A stretch of 39,486 nt of DNA, taken from the IMG/VR virus record IMGVR_UViG_3300025728_000019, positions 1 through 39,486 of that record. The stretch is one strand, 5' to 3'. Within the stretch, counting starts at the first letter, position 1. Every line of letters starts with the position of its first letter. The notes beneath the pieces are model-generated. The model made no database searches, had not been told where the DNA came from, and saw only the letters and a list, made by a program, of their open reading frames with translations. This DNA comes from a virus. This document shows positions 27,881 to 36,306 of this stretch, one piece after another. Both the position numbers and the translations under genes were made by a program.

Positions 27881-27907
27881 GGGCACATGGCGCCGATTTT
27901 TTAGAGG

Positions 27908-30853
27908 GTGAACATCATCGCGGACAGATCCATATCAATTTCCCTTGAGGCCCGTGTTCAGGGTTTTGTGGCTGGGATGCGGACGGCTCAGCAGGCGGCT
28001 TCTGATTTCGCTTCTCGTACGGCGGCGTTTGCTCGTGAGAATGAGGAACATTTCGACCGGGTTGGCAAGGCGTCCATGCTGATGGGTGGTGCGTTACTCG
28101 CTGGCGCGCTGCTTTCGGTGAAGTCGTTTATGGAGTTCGACTCTGCAATGTCTGAGGTTCAGGCGTCCACTCATGAGACTGCCGGGAACATGGACTTGCT
28201 GCGCGAGGCGGCTATCAACGCTGGCGCTGACACGGCGTTCTCTGCCGCTGAGGCAGCTAAGGGCATTGATGAGTTGGCGAAGGCTGGCGTGTCTACCAAG
28301 GACATCTTGGGCGGTGGCTTGGCTGGTGCGCTGTCCCTGGCTGCTGCCGGTTCGCTGGAGGTTGGTGACGCAGCTGAGATAGCCGCTACCTCCCTGACTC
28401 AATTTAAGCTCTCCGGGCAGGACATCCCTCACCTTGCGGATCTTCTCGCGGCTGGTGCTGGCAAGGCGCAGGGTTCCGTTGAGGACATCGGTAACGCGTT
28501 GAAGCAGTCCGGTCTTGTCGCTTCCCAGTTCGGGTTGTCGATGGAAGACACAACAGGCACGTTGGCGGCGTTCGCTTCTGCTGGTCTGGTTGGTTCCGAC
28601 TCGGGCACCTCACTCAAGACGATGCTTCTGCACTTGGCGGCGCCCGCTAAGGAAACAGCGTCTCTGATGGCTGAGCTTGGTATTGCTGCTTACGATTCTG
28701 CGGGCAAGTTCGTTGGTATCACTGGTCTTGCTGAGCAGTTGAAGACGAAGCTTGGTGGTTTGACTCAGGCGCAGCGTGACTCGGCTTTGGCTACGATCTT
28801 CGGGTCTGATGCTATCCGTGGCGCGAATGTTCTTTACGAGCAGGGCGCGAAGGGTATCCAGGGCTGGATTGATCAGGTCAACGAGGCAGGGTACGCGGCT
28901 GTCACTGCGAGCATCAAGCAGGACAACCTTGCTGGTGACCTTGAGAAGCTGGGCGGCTCGTTCGACTCTGTTCTGATCAAGGGCGGGTCAGGGGCGGCTC
29001 AGGCTTTGCGCGGCATTGTGCAGGGCGCCGAGGACCTTGTTGACGCTATCGGCAAGATCCCTACCCCGATCTTGAACGCTGCTGTTGGCATCGCTGGCAT
29101 GACAGGCGGGGCCTTGCTGCTTGGCGGTGCCGTACTAACCATGCTGCCGCGGCTGCTTGAGTTCCATGCCTCACTGAATCGTATTGCTCCTGCCGGGTCA
29201 CGGGCTAGGTCCGCGATTACTGGTGTGGGCAAGGCTGCCGGTGTTGCCGCTGGGGCTTTGATTGCTTTGCAGGTCGCTTCGGCGGTGTTCAGTGAGAAGC
29301 ATACGAAGTCGGCTGAGGATTACGGGCAGGCGCTTCTCAAGTTGCAGAAGAATGCGAACGATACCTCGGGCGCTATCACAACTCTTGACTCCACGTTCCA
29401 AGGCTGGAATAGCCTTGCTGGTGTTACGCCGGGTATCAATAACGCGGCTGATGCGATCAAGCGTTTGACTCATCAGGACTTCACTGATGTCACCCTGAAT
29501 AAGGGGCTTGATGGTTTCCGTGAGTTCGTTACTGGTTCCAAGGGTGAGATTGGTCAGCTTGAGGACCGCATGAAGGGCCTCGGGGAAGCAATGGGCAACC
29601 TAGTGAAGAACGGTGGCGCGGAGACTGCCGCGGCGTCTTTCCGGGAGTTGTCAGCCGAGTTCGAGAAGAACGGCAAGACAGCTAAGGACGCACTAGAGTT
29701 CCTTCCTGGTTATAAGGAAGCCCTTCAAGGTCTTGCTAATCAGGCTGGCGTGACGCTTTCCGAGCAGGATTTGTTGGACTTCGCTATGGGCAAGGTCCCG
29801 GGTTCCATGAAGTCAGCCGCGGACGCCACGCAGACCTTCATCACGAAGGCGGGCGAGGCGGCGCCGATGACCGAAGGCATGTCCAAGGCTCTTGAGGATG
29901 TCGGGCTCAGTGCTTACGGGGCGGTGACTGATATTGAGAAGTTCACTCAGTCTTTGTTCAACGCTGGGCTTCTGTCACTGTCTGCGTCTGATGCGAGTAT
30001 CGCTTACGAGGCTGCGATTGATGCCGTCACTGAGTCGGTAACTAAGAACGGCACGACCCTTGACCTGCACACAGAGAAGGGCCGCGCGAACCAGTCCGCC
30101 TACAACGACTTGGCGAAGGCTGCTATGGCTACCGCAACTGCGACCGCTGAGGAAACCCTCAAGACGCAGGGTTCCGCAGCGGCTCAGCAAACCCTTCAAG
30201 CTGGTCTTTCGCAGAGTTACAAGGATCTGATCACCGCTGCGGGCCAGTTCGGTATTACTGGTGACGCTGCGGACACGATGGCGCGTAAAGCGTTGGGTAT
30301 CCCTAAGAACGTCAACATTGATGCGTGGATCGCTGACCATGCTTCCACCACTTTGGACACGATCAAGGGTAAGGCTGAGAGTCTTGACGGCAAGGTCGCT
30401 ACGGTCAGGATCCAAACCATCCAGGAAACCTATAACAGGGTGATCAACGGTGGTCCGGATCCTAACAGGCCCGGTCAGGCCGCGCCGATGGCTGACGGTG
30501 GTGCCGTGCTTGGGCGTGGTCAGAAGGGCGTTGACTCTGAGCTTCGTTTGCTGGCCCCTGGTGAGCACGTCCTTGATGACGGCGACGTGGATGCCATGGG
30601 TGGTCAGGCTGGGGTGTACGAGTTCCGTAAGCAGTTGCATTCCGGTGGGTCTGCTACGGGCTACCAGTACGCGCCGGCTGCTGCTCCTGCCGTGAATCGT
30701 GCGCCGGCTGTTGCTTCTGCTTCTGCCTCTACTCCTGCTGATGTGCGTGTGTATATCGGTAACGAGCAGATTGATGCGCGGATCGTGCATGTTGCTCGGG
30801 CTGAGATTACTTCGGCTGATTCTAATTCTCAGTTCGCACGGAGGGGGCGGTAG
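27908..30853 (+). CDS. Tape measure protein
   Basis: 981 residues from GTG 27908 with GAGGG upstream. 'FDSAMSEVQASTHETAGNMDLLREAAINAGADTAFSAAEAAKGIDELAKAGVS' style and 'GLVGSDSGTSLKTMLLHLAAP' are the conserved tape-measure domain; a hydrophobic stretch near 385-412 ('PTPILNAAVGIAGMTGGALL') is the usual membrane-active part; long helices and a C-terminal Gly/Ala-rich, 'DGGAVLGRGQKGVDSELRLLAPGEHVL' segment follow. It sets tail length, here roughly 140-150 nm if 0.15 nm per residue applies. Confidence 0.93.
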   Translation: MNIIADRSISISLEARVQGFVAGMRTAQQAASDFASRTAAFARENEEHFDRVGKASMLMGGALLAGALLSVKSFMEFDSAMSEVQASTHETAGNMDLLREAAINAGADTAFSAAEAAKGIDELAKAGVSTKDILGGGLAGALSLAAAGSLEVGDAAEIAATSLTQFKLSGQDIPHLADLLAAGAGKAQGSVEDIGNALKQSGLVASQFGLSMEDTTGTLAAFASAGLVGSDSGTSLKTMLLHLAAPAKETASLMAELGIAAYDSAGKFVGITGLAEQLKTKLGGLTQAQRDSALATIFGSDAIRGANVLYEQGAKGIQGWIDQVNEAGYAAVTASIKQDNLAGDLEKLGGSFDSVLIKGGSGAAQALRGIVQGAEDLVDAIGKIPTPILNAAVGIAGMTGGALLLGGAVLTMLPRLLEFHASLNRIAPAGSRARSAITGVGKAAGVAAGALIALQVASAVFSEKHTKSAEDYGQALLKLQKNANDTSGAITTLDSTFQGWNSLAGVTPGINNAADAIKRLTHQDFTDVTLNKGLDGFREFVTGSKGEIGQLEDRMKGLGEAMGNLVKNGGAETAAASFRELSAEFEKNGKTAKDALEFLPGYKEALQGLANQAGVTLSEQDLLDFAMGKVPGSMKSAADATQTFITKAGEAAPMTEGMSKALEDVGLSAYGAVTDIEKFTQSLFNAGLLSLSASDASIAYEAAIDAVTESVTKNGTTLDLHTEKGRANQSAYNDLAKAAMATATATAEETLKTQGSAAAQQTLQAGLSQSYKDLITAAGQFGITGDAADTMARKALGIPKNVNIDAWIADHASTTLDTIKGKAESLDGKVATVRIQTIQETYNRVINGGPDPNRPGQAAPMADGGAVLGRGQKGVDSELRLLAPGEHVLDDGDVDAMGGQAGVYEFRKQLHSGGSATGYQYAPAAAPAVNRAPAVASASASTPADVRVYIGNEQIDARIVHVARAEITSADSNSQFARRGR

Positions 30854-31692
30854 TGGCTGTTGCTGTTGTTGCTGAGTCGTTGCCGGGTGGTCCTGGTCCG
30901 AAGTGTGGTGTGACTGTTACGGGGCTGGGTGTTGGTACGTCGGTTGTTACGGTGTGGCGGACGGTTGATGGTGTGCGTGGCCCGGTTCGTGGTGCTCGTC
31001 GCATTGTGATGAATGATGCGGGGTTCGTTACGGATTGGGACGCGCCTATCAACCGTCCTGTCAGCTATGAGGTTGAGGTGTTGTCTGGTCCGGGCGGTCC
31101 TGTGCGTAAGACCGCGGCGGATGTGACTGTTGCGTCTGTGACTGGTTGGTTGATGGATCCGTTTGTTCCGCAGTCTGCTGTGCCTGTGTTGGGTGCGCCG
31201 CGGGATAACGGGGACATTTACTTGCGCGGTCAGGCTCTTGCTGAGTTGGAGTATGGCGCGGATGTGTCGATGTTCAACGTGATGGGCGGTGATAAGCCTA
31301 TTGCGTTGTTTGGTGAGCGGATGGCTGAGCGTGGCCTTGACCTTGCTATGGGCACCCGCTCAGCCGTTGAGTCGAAGCGACTCAAGGACTTGCTGCGGTC
31401 CAGCTCTGGCTTTTTGTTCCGTCCCGGCCCTGACCTTGACGGGCTGCTCCTGGATGCGCTGATGTTCATTGCTGCGCCGTCCGTGTCTCAGGTCCCCGTG
31501 GATACGGCGTGGGGCGGGGAACTTACTTGGTGGAATTTCAAGGCTGACACTGTTGCCGCGCCAACGATCAAGGTCCTGACTGCGACGTTCACGTATGGGG
31601 ATGTGCAGTTATTGACGGACACGTATCAGCAGAAGCAGGATTCCATGGCTGGGCTGACTTATTTGGATGACTTGAAGAACCCGCTTGGTTAG
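30853..31692 (+). CDS. Distal tail-type minor tail protein
   Basis: 279 residues from a GTG sharing a base with the tape measure stop. A beta-sandwich start ('GVTVTGLGVGTSVVTVWRTVDG', Ig/fibronectin-like) then 'GWLMDPFVPQSAVPVLG' and 'LLRSSSGFLFRPGPDLDGLLLDALMFIAAP' and a closing strand domain. The position right after the tape measure is that of Dit-like proteins that start the baseplate. Confidence 0.75.
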   Translation: MAVAVVAESLPGGPGPKCGVTVTGLGVGTSVVTVWRTVDGVRGPVRGARRIVMNDAGFVTDWDAPINRPVSYEVEVLSGPGGPVRKTAADVTVASVTGWLMDPFVPQSAVPVLGAPRDNGDIYLRGQALAELEYGADVSMFNVMGGDKPIALFGERMAERGLDLAMGTRSAVESKRLKDLLRSSSGFLFRPGPDLDGLLLDALMFIAAPSVSQVPVDTAWGGELTWWNFKADTVAAPTIKVLTATFTYGDVQLLTDTYQQKQDSMAGLTYLDDLKNPLG

Positions 31693-31693
31693 T

Positions 31694-31975
31694 TCAAACG
31701 CTGACCCCGGCGCGGTGCAGCGCGTTATGCCAATCCACGTGAGCCACTGCCGGGTGCTTACTAGCTCCAACGTATGAGTCCTGCGAGAACATCCCACAGA
31801 GCTGGCACACGACGCGGGACGGCATATCCCGCACAAACAGAGACGCAAATGTATGCGGGTTATCGCGCTTGTCCTGAGTGTCTGCCGCTAATTTCTCGAC
31901 TGCTTCCGGCGAGGGGTTAGCGTCGCGCAGTTTTTGGATTGCCGATTCTAGCCGCTCTGTTTCAGTGATTGCCAT
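31694..31975 (-). CDS. Minus-strand moron: small Cys/His protein
   Basis: 93 residues. N-terminal helix with coiled-coil character ('TETERLESAIQKLRDANPSPEAVEKLAADTQD'), then 'VVCQLCGMFSQDSYVGASKHPAVAHVDWHNAL', a C-x2-C ... H ... H zinc-finger-like pattern. It is inserted in reverse between two minor tail genes; its stop lies one base after the plus-strand stop. A -10 box sits six bases before its ATG. Like the other moron it should be expressed from the prophage independently of late genes. A DNA- or RNA-binding role is plausible from the zinc pattern only. Confidence 0.75.
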   Translation of the reverse strand: MAITETERLESAIQKLRDANPSPEAVEKLAADTQDKRDNPHTFASLFVRDMPSRVVCQLCGMFSQDSYVGASKHPAVAHVDWHNALHRAGVSV

Positions 31976-31981
31976 CCCTCA

Positions 31982-31987
31982 AGTTTA
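31982..31987 (-). promoter_or_regulatory. Leaderless-type -10 box of the zinc-finger moron
   Basis: TAAACT on the minus strand followed by six bases and the ATG at 31975. No clear -35 or ribosome-binding site. Same geometry as the membrane moron. Confidence 0.6.
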
Positions 31988-32020
31988 ACGGCTTTCGACC
32001 CAATTTAATAGGAGTCCTTG

Positions 32021-33319
32021 ATGCGTCGTGTTGATGTTGAGACGTTGGACGCGTTGGGTGGTTCTAGGCCTGCTGACAGCCTGACGGTGTGGGCGTGGCG
32101 TGCTGGCAGGTTGGTTGTTCCTGAGCCGTTGATGGTGAAGGACTGGTCGTTTGATGATGACGCCGGGGACAACGTAAAGGTTGGTCAACGGGTCAGCCTG
32201 ACGGTTGCGGATCCTGACGGGGTGCTGGGGGCTTGGCGGTTCGATGACCCGCTAGGTGTTGGTGGAACGAAGTTGCAGGTCATTTATAACGTGGGTGGTT
32301 CCGGGGCGATCAATTATGGGTGGTTCCGGATCACCGGCAACTCGCCTACTGAGTTCCGCGAGTCCCGCGTGATTGACGAGTACGGGTATATCGAGCCGGA
32401 CGGTTCGCTGCCACCTCATAAGAGGCGTGTGTTTGTGCCCGCTGGTGCCATTGTAAAGCTTGAAGCCGTTGACTTGACTGGGGATGTTGACCGGGACCGT
32501 TTGCAGGCTCCGGAGTCACCTAAGGCCGGCGCGACTGTGGTTAGCGAGTTCAAACGGTTCACGTCCCGGTATTTCCCGACCATTGTTGATGCGGGTGTTG
32601 TTGATACTGGCGTGTCTCGGCAGTTGGTGTATGACAAAGAACGTTTGGAGTCGTGCCAGGATCTGTTGTCTCGCGTGTCTGCCCGTTATCGGATGGGTGG
32701 TGATGGTGAGGCGCACATTTATCCGCAGCGTGGTTCGTCTGTACTGCGGATTGAACCTAACGCGGGGCTCGTTGCCGTGTCGCGGGATCAGTCGATTGAT
32801 GGGTTGTATAACCGTTGGCGGGTTGAGGGTAAGAACGTAGCCACTGGTGATCCGGTGTTTGGTGTGGCCGATCTTGAGTCTGGGCCACTCAAATATGGTG
32901 GCCCGCACGGTCAAGTGCCGTTCTTCTACTCATCCGAGATGATCACGACTGTTGCTGAGGCGACAACCTACGCGCAGGAGTTGCGGGACAAGTTCCTTGA
33001 CGGCCTCGCTGTTGAGTTGTCGGTTGAGACTATCCCGCGCCCGGAGTTGCAGGCCGGTGACCGCATCGAGGTTGGTTGCCCTGTGACAGCTGGGCATGTG
33101 GTGTACCTGCCCGGTGATATCACCTCTATCAAACGCTCCGGTGACACGTTGCCGCGCGGCACGTCCATGACCGTGCGCTGTTCGTACACGGACGTCATTG
33201 CCGCCCTTGATCGTACTGAGTGGGCTAAGTGGATCACCGGCGAGATGCCCGAGTTGACGTGGAACATGATGCCCGCGAACTGGGGCTCACTACCCGCTAT
33301 TGAGTGGGACGAAACCTAA
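32021..33319 (+). CDS. Minor tail protein (baseplate hub-like)
   Basis: 432 residues from ATG 32021 (TTG 32018 possible), AGGAG upstream. 'LTVWAWRAGRLVVPEPLMVKDWSFDDDAGDNVKVGQRVSLTVADPDGVLGAW' style start and 'YGWFRITGNSPTEF' are typical for the second minor tail protein of Arthrobacter-type siphoviruses. 'ELSVETIPRPELQAGDRIEV' and the 'TRTEW..W' region near the end match Siphovirus ReqiPepy6-like tail hubs, as I remember them. Confidence 0.75.
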   Translation: MRRVDVETLDALGGSRPADSLTVWAWRAGRLVVPEPLMVKDWSFDDDAGDNVKVGQRVSLTVADPDGVLGAWRFDDPLGVGGTKLQVIYNVGGSGAINYGWFRITGNSPTEFRESRVIDEYGYIEPDGSLPPHKRRVFVPAGAIVKLEAVDLTGDVDRDRLQAPESPKAGATVVSEFKRFTSRYFPTIVDAGVVDTGVSRQLVYDKERLESCQDLLSRVSARYRMGGDGEAHIYPQRGSSVLRIEPNAGLVAVSRDQSIDGLYNRWRVEGKNVATGDPVFGVADLESGPLKYGGPHGQVPFFYSSEMITTVAEATTYAQELRDKFLDGLAVELSVETIPRPELQAGDRIEVGCPVTAGHVVYLPGDITSIKRSGDTLPRGTSMTVRCSYTDVIAALDRTEWAKWITGEMPELTWNMMPANWGSLPAIEWDET

Positions 33320-33331
33320 AGGAGGTTGTCT

Positions 33332-34294
33332 ATGGCTGGCTTGAATAAGACCATGGCTGCGATGCCTCCTGATGGGTTCCGGGTGGAGTTCGGTTCGGCG
33401 TATTGGGATGGTGTTGAGTGGTGGGCGAACGTCCGCGGTGAGCTTCTTATGGCTCGGTGGATGGACCCTATTCAGCCTGAGCAGGGCGGGAAGATTGTTG
33501 TGGCGATCATGTCTGATGGCATGGGTTTGGCTACGGCGTTGGTGTTGGGTCCTTACACTGAGCAGCCTCGACCGTCTACGGGGACTGTGTTGACGGTTGG
33601 TGTGGATGAGATTGTGTTCACCGGGGACGATGGTGGCACGTACGCTACGAAGTGGTTCATTGGGGCGATTGGTGGTTACGCTCCGGGGGATCCGGTGATG
33701 TTGTCGTGGGATGCGACTAGGGCGACGATCATTGGTGAGATCCCTGTGATTGCGCCGCCTCCTGCTTCGGATCCGTTGCCGCCCCCGGTGGCTGTGCCTG
33801 TGGAGCAGGCGGGGCAGGAAACGTTGATCGCTACGGCCTCTGATACGTGGGGTGTTGGTGGTTGGGGTCGTTGGGCTGGTTCCACTGGCGGCGGCGAGCA
33901 AGTGTATTCGGGTAGCTGGGGCGGTCAGACGATGACTGGTTCCTGGTTCTATGGTGCGCCTCGTCCTGCTTTGGCTGGGAAGACGATCACGCGGGTTCAG
34001 TTCCGTGTACCTGACCGGCTCGAAGTCGGCAGCAATAACAGTGCGGCGACGATGCATGTGTATGCGCACACGTCCCAGTATCGGCCCGGTGGCGACGTGG
34101 GCCGATCCGTTGGGCCGTTTGACATTGTTCTTGCCGCGCATCAAGACCCCGCATGGGTTGATCTGCCTACCAGTTTCGGCGCGGTAATCGCTGCTGGTGG
34201 CGGCATCAGCATTGCTGGTGACCCGTATATAGGCCTCAACGGCAGGCGCAAAGACCCGGACTCGGGCAAGCTACTCGTGGATTGGACCACCTGA
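33332..34294 (+). CDS. Minor tail protein
   Basis: 320 residues, AGGAGG before ATG. The first part ('GFRVEFGSAYWDGVEWWANVRGELLMARWMDPIQPEQGGKIVVAIM') is an OB-like strand domain; 'IAPPPASDPLPPPVAVPVEQ' is a Pro linker (about 148-168); the C-terminal part has a jelly-roll look ('SGSWGGQTMTGSWFYG', 'ITRVQFRVPDRL', 'MHVYAHTSQYRPGGD'). Probably a tail-tip fibre protein binding surface sugar or displaying the carbohydrate-binding domain. Confidence 0.7.
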   Translation: MAGLNKTMAAMPPDGFRVEFGSAYWDGVEWWANVRGELLMARWMDPIQPEQGGKIVVAIMSDGMGLATALVLGPYTEQPRPSTGTVLTVGVDEIVFTGDDGGTYATKWFIGAIGGYAPGDPVMLSWDATRATIIGEIPVIAPPPASDPLPPPVAVPVEQAGQETLIATASDTWGVGGWGRWAGSTGGGEQVYSGSWGGQTMTGSWFYGAPRPALAGKTITRVQFRVPDRLEVGSNNSAATMHVYAHTSQYRPGGDVGRSVGPFDIVLAAHQDPAWVDLPTSFGAVIAAGGGISIAGDPYIGLNGRRKDPDSGKLLVDWTT

Positions 34295-34896
34295 TGACTC
34301 AGACCTTGAAGAACAAGGTTGTCGTTCCTACTAACAGCGACGAATACGACCTAACAGCGGACCTCGCAACGGCGTTCTTGGGCGCTAATGTCGTGATCCC
34401 TATCGGCTCATCTTCCGAGCGGACCACGCTGCAAACCGCTGGCGTCATGACGGGCCAGTGTATTGTGCGCACGGACCTGCCCGGACAGCCCATCGAGACG
34501 TGGAATGGTACGAAGTGGCTGGACTACGCGGCTGGGAACATCACATACAACGCGAACGGGTACTATCAGGCGTTCGGCGGCGGATACGGTAACCCCGGCT
34601 ACGAGAAGCTGCCAACTGGTAGGGCGACCCTGCTGGGCATGGTCGGCACCACGCAGACCACATTCTCGATGTCCGCTAACACCTCGTATGTTATCGGCAC
34701 CATCCCGTCAGCTATCGCTCCTGCCGCCGACGAGCTGTACAACCCTGGAACGTCTTCGGCCATGGGCAACAAGTGCACACTGTATGTCCGGTCAAACGGC
34801 AACATCAGCTTCGAAACGGCGACCGGGTTCGCAGGTATCTCGCAAGCCTCATTCTTCATCGGGCTCGGTGGGATTAACTGGCGGTCGAAGCCCTAA
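34294..34896 (+). CDS. Minor tail / tail-tip protein
   Basis: 200 residues, starting with an ATG overlapping the previous stop (TGATG). Mostly short beta strands and Gly/Thr/Ser-rich turns ('AFGGGYGNPGYEKLPTGRATLLGMVG', 'NTSYVIGTIPSAIAPA'), with 'LPGQPIETWNGTKWLDY', a motif common to tail fibre heads. Likely a small receptor-binding or fibre-tip protein. Confidence 0.65.
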   Translation: MTQTLKNKVVVPTNSDEYDLTADLATAFLGANVVIPIGSSSERTTLQTAGVMTGQCIVRTDLPGQPIETWNGTKWLDYAAGNITYNANGYYQAFGGGYGNPGYEKLPTGRATLLGMVGTTQTTFSMSANTSYVIGTIPSAIAPAADELYNPGTSSAMGNKCTLYVRSNGNISFETATGFAGISQASFFIGLGGINWRSKP

Positions 34897-35249
34897 TGGA
34901 CGGGCAAGAACCGAATATGTGGACGGTTGGTATTGGCGCTGTGACCGCTGTTGGTGGTGCGGTCGCAGGCTGGTACAGCAAACGCCGAAGTGAGCAGCGT
35001 GAAGAACGCGCCGATGACCAGACGGAACAGAACGTGCAGATCATCCAGCGCGACCGGCTACTAGAGATCGTCAACTCTGAACTGGTGGAACCGCTGCGGC
35101 AGGAAGTCAAGGAGGTTCGGGAGCGGCTGGAAAAGGCTGAGTCCCGCAACACTTCTCTACTCGCGTACGTATATCGGCTCATTGCCGTGCTCCGACGCAA
35201 CCACCTTGAACACGAGATACCCGAACCCCCGGATGGGATTGAACTATGA
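34896..35249 (+). CDS. Membrane-anchored coiled-coil protein (lysis-associated)
   Basis: 117 residues. One membrane segment at about 8-25 ('MWTVGIGAVTAVGGAVAGWYS'), a basic stop-transfer (KRRSEQREER), and a long coiled coil ('VEPLRQEVKEVRERLEKAESRN'). The start shares a base with the previous stop and its end overlaps the endolysin. The layout resembles DUF2746/holin-like proteins that precede or follow endolysin in actinophages; antiholin or spanin-like roles are inference. Confidence 0.68.
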   Translation: MDGQEPNMWTVGIGAVTAVGGAVAGWYSKRRSEQREERADDQTEQNVQIIQRDRLLEIVNSELVEPLRQEVKEVRERLEKAESRNTSLLAYVYRLIAVLRRNHLEHEIPEPPDGIEL

Positions 35250-36052
35250 GCGGCTATCTTTTCCCGTTCCCGCGAAGCATTGACAGGTCGCAGGATTTCG
35301 GCGCCAATCCTGGTTGGGGTCCGAATCCACCGGGAGGGCATAACGGTGACGACTGGCGCACCCCTATCGGCACGCCTGTGCGTGCTGCGGGTGATGGCGT
35401 GGTTGTTTTCGCTGGGCAGTTCGATACCACGTACGCGGATAACTTCGGCTGGAACCTCATGTACGGCGGCAACATGGTTGTCCTGAACATGGACGGCGAG
35501 ACTGCCCCGTACTTCGAGTACGGGCACAACTCCAAGCTGTTGGTTCAAACCGGGCAGCGCGTGAAGCGCGGACAGATCATCGCCTTGAGCGGCAACAGTG
35601 ACGGCGGCACGAATGTCAGCACCGGCCCACACTGCCATGTTGGATGCCTGCCCTACAACTTCAACCTCAACACAAACACTTACGGACGCGTCAACCCGCG
35701 ACTGTACATGACCGACTACTGGGAAGACGAAGCCGGGAGTATCAACTCTGCCGGCGAAGTCACCATGCTCACGGAAGAAGACGATATGTTCACGGACGAT
35801 GACCGGAAGCTGCTTGTCGCACTCAAGCAGGGTTTCTTTGACGGCGGCACCTCTATGCCTGAGGGCAAGCCGATCAAGGATCTCATCAATGACAGCTTCA
35901 CCGCGGTCCGTACGCAGCTCGCGACGATTGGCGGGAAGCTGACCACGGCTCCGGGCGGTGACGTGAAGGCGGATGCTGAGGCGATTGCTAAGGCCCTCGC
36001 CCCGGACCTTGCTAAGGCACTGCTCGTTGAACTGTCGAAAGGTGACGCCTGA
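35246..36052 (+). CDS. lysA: Endolysin, M23 (LytM-type) endopeptidase
   Basis: 268 residues. M23 motifs: 'GGHNGDDW' (H32, D36), 'YGHNSKL' (H94) and 'GPHCHVG' (H129-x-H131), a zinc peptidase that cuts peptide bridges in peptidoglycan. The C-terminal 100 residues ('TDDDRKLLVALKQGFFDGG' and 'DAEAIAKALAPDLAKALLVEL') are helical and likely a cell-wall or oligomer domain. No signal peptide, so release depends on the holin encoded next to it. It shares a base with the next start. Confidence 0.93.
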   Translation: MSGYLFPFPRSIDRSQDFGANPGWGPNPPGGHNGDDWRTPIGTPVRAAGDGVVVFAGQFDTTYADNFGWNLMYGGNMVVLNMDGETAPYFEYGHNSKLLVQTGQRVKRGQIIALSGNSDGGTNVSTGPHCHVGCLPYNFNLNTNTYGRVNPRLYMTDYWEDEAGSINSAGEVTMLTEEDDMFTDDDRKLLVALKQGFFDGGTSMPEGKPIKDLINDSFTAVRTQLATIGGKLTTAPGGDVKADAEAIAKALAPDLAKALLVELSKGDA

Positions 36053-36237
36053 TGTTCGCCCCCGAAACTCGTGCATGGATTTACCGGATTCTGACTGCGG
36101 CTGCTCCGGTGGCTGCGTTCTATGGCTGGGTCAGTAATGATGCTTTGCCGTTGTGGCTTGGTCTTGCTGGCGCGGTTCTTGGTACTGGGCTGGCTGCTCT
36201 GAACACACCCACCAAGGGCAAGCACGAAGCTGAGTAG
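36052..36237 (+). CDS. Small holin
   Basis: 61 residues with two membrane segments: 'ILTAAAPVAAFYGWV' and 'LWLGLAGAVLGTGLAALN', short loop, charged tail ('KGKHEAE'). This is the r1t-type/actinophage holin layout, placed right after the endolysin. It would form membrane holes that free the enzyme. Confidence 0.83.
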   Translation: MFAPETRAWIYRILTAAAPVAAFYGWVSNDALPLWLGLAGAVLGTGLAALNTPTKGKHEAE

Positions 36238-36251
36238 ACCACCCCACCCGT

Positions 36252-36295
36252 GGCAGGACCGTACCGCTAACGGTATGGTTCTGCCCCTTTGTTTT
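36252..36295 (+). terminator. Terminator after the lysis module
   Basis: GGCAGGACCGTACCG (36252-36266), loop CTAA, CGGTATGGTTCTGCC (36271-36285): 15 pairs including two G-U, then CCTTTGTTTT. A strong rho-independent terminator separating lysis genes from the tailspike gene. Confidence 0.75.
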
Positions 36296-36306
36296 AGGAG
36301 GCCCGT

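Noticed and set aside
34874-36076. 400-codon minus-strand frame opposite the lysis genes
   Set aside because: The opposite strand encodes a clear M23 endolysin and holin; the translation has the low-complexity look of antisense high-GC sequence.
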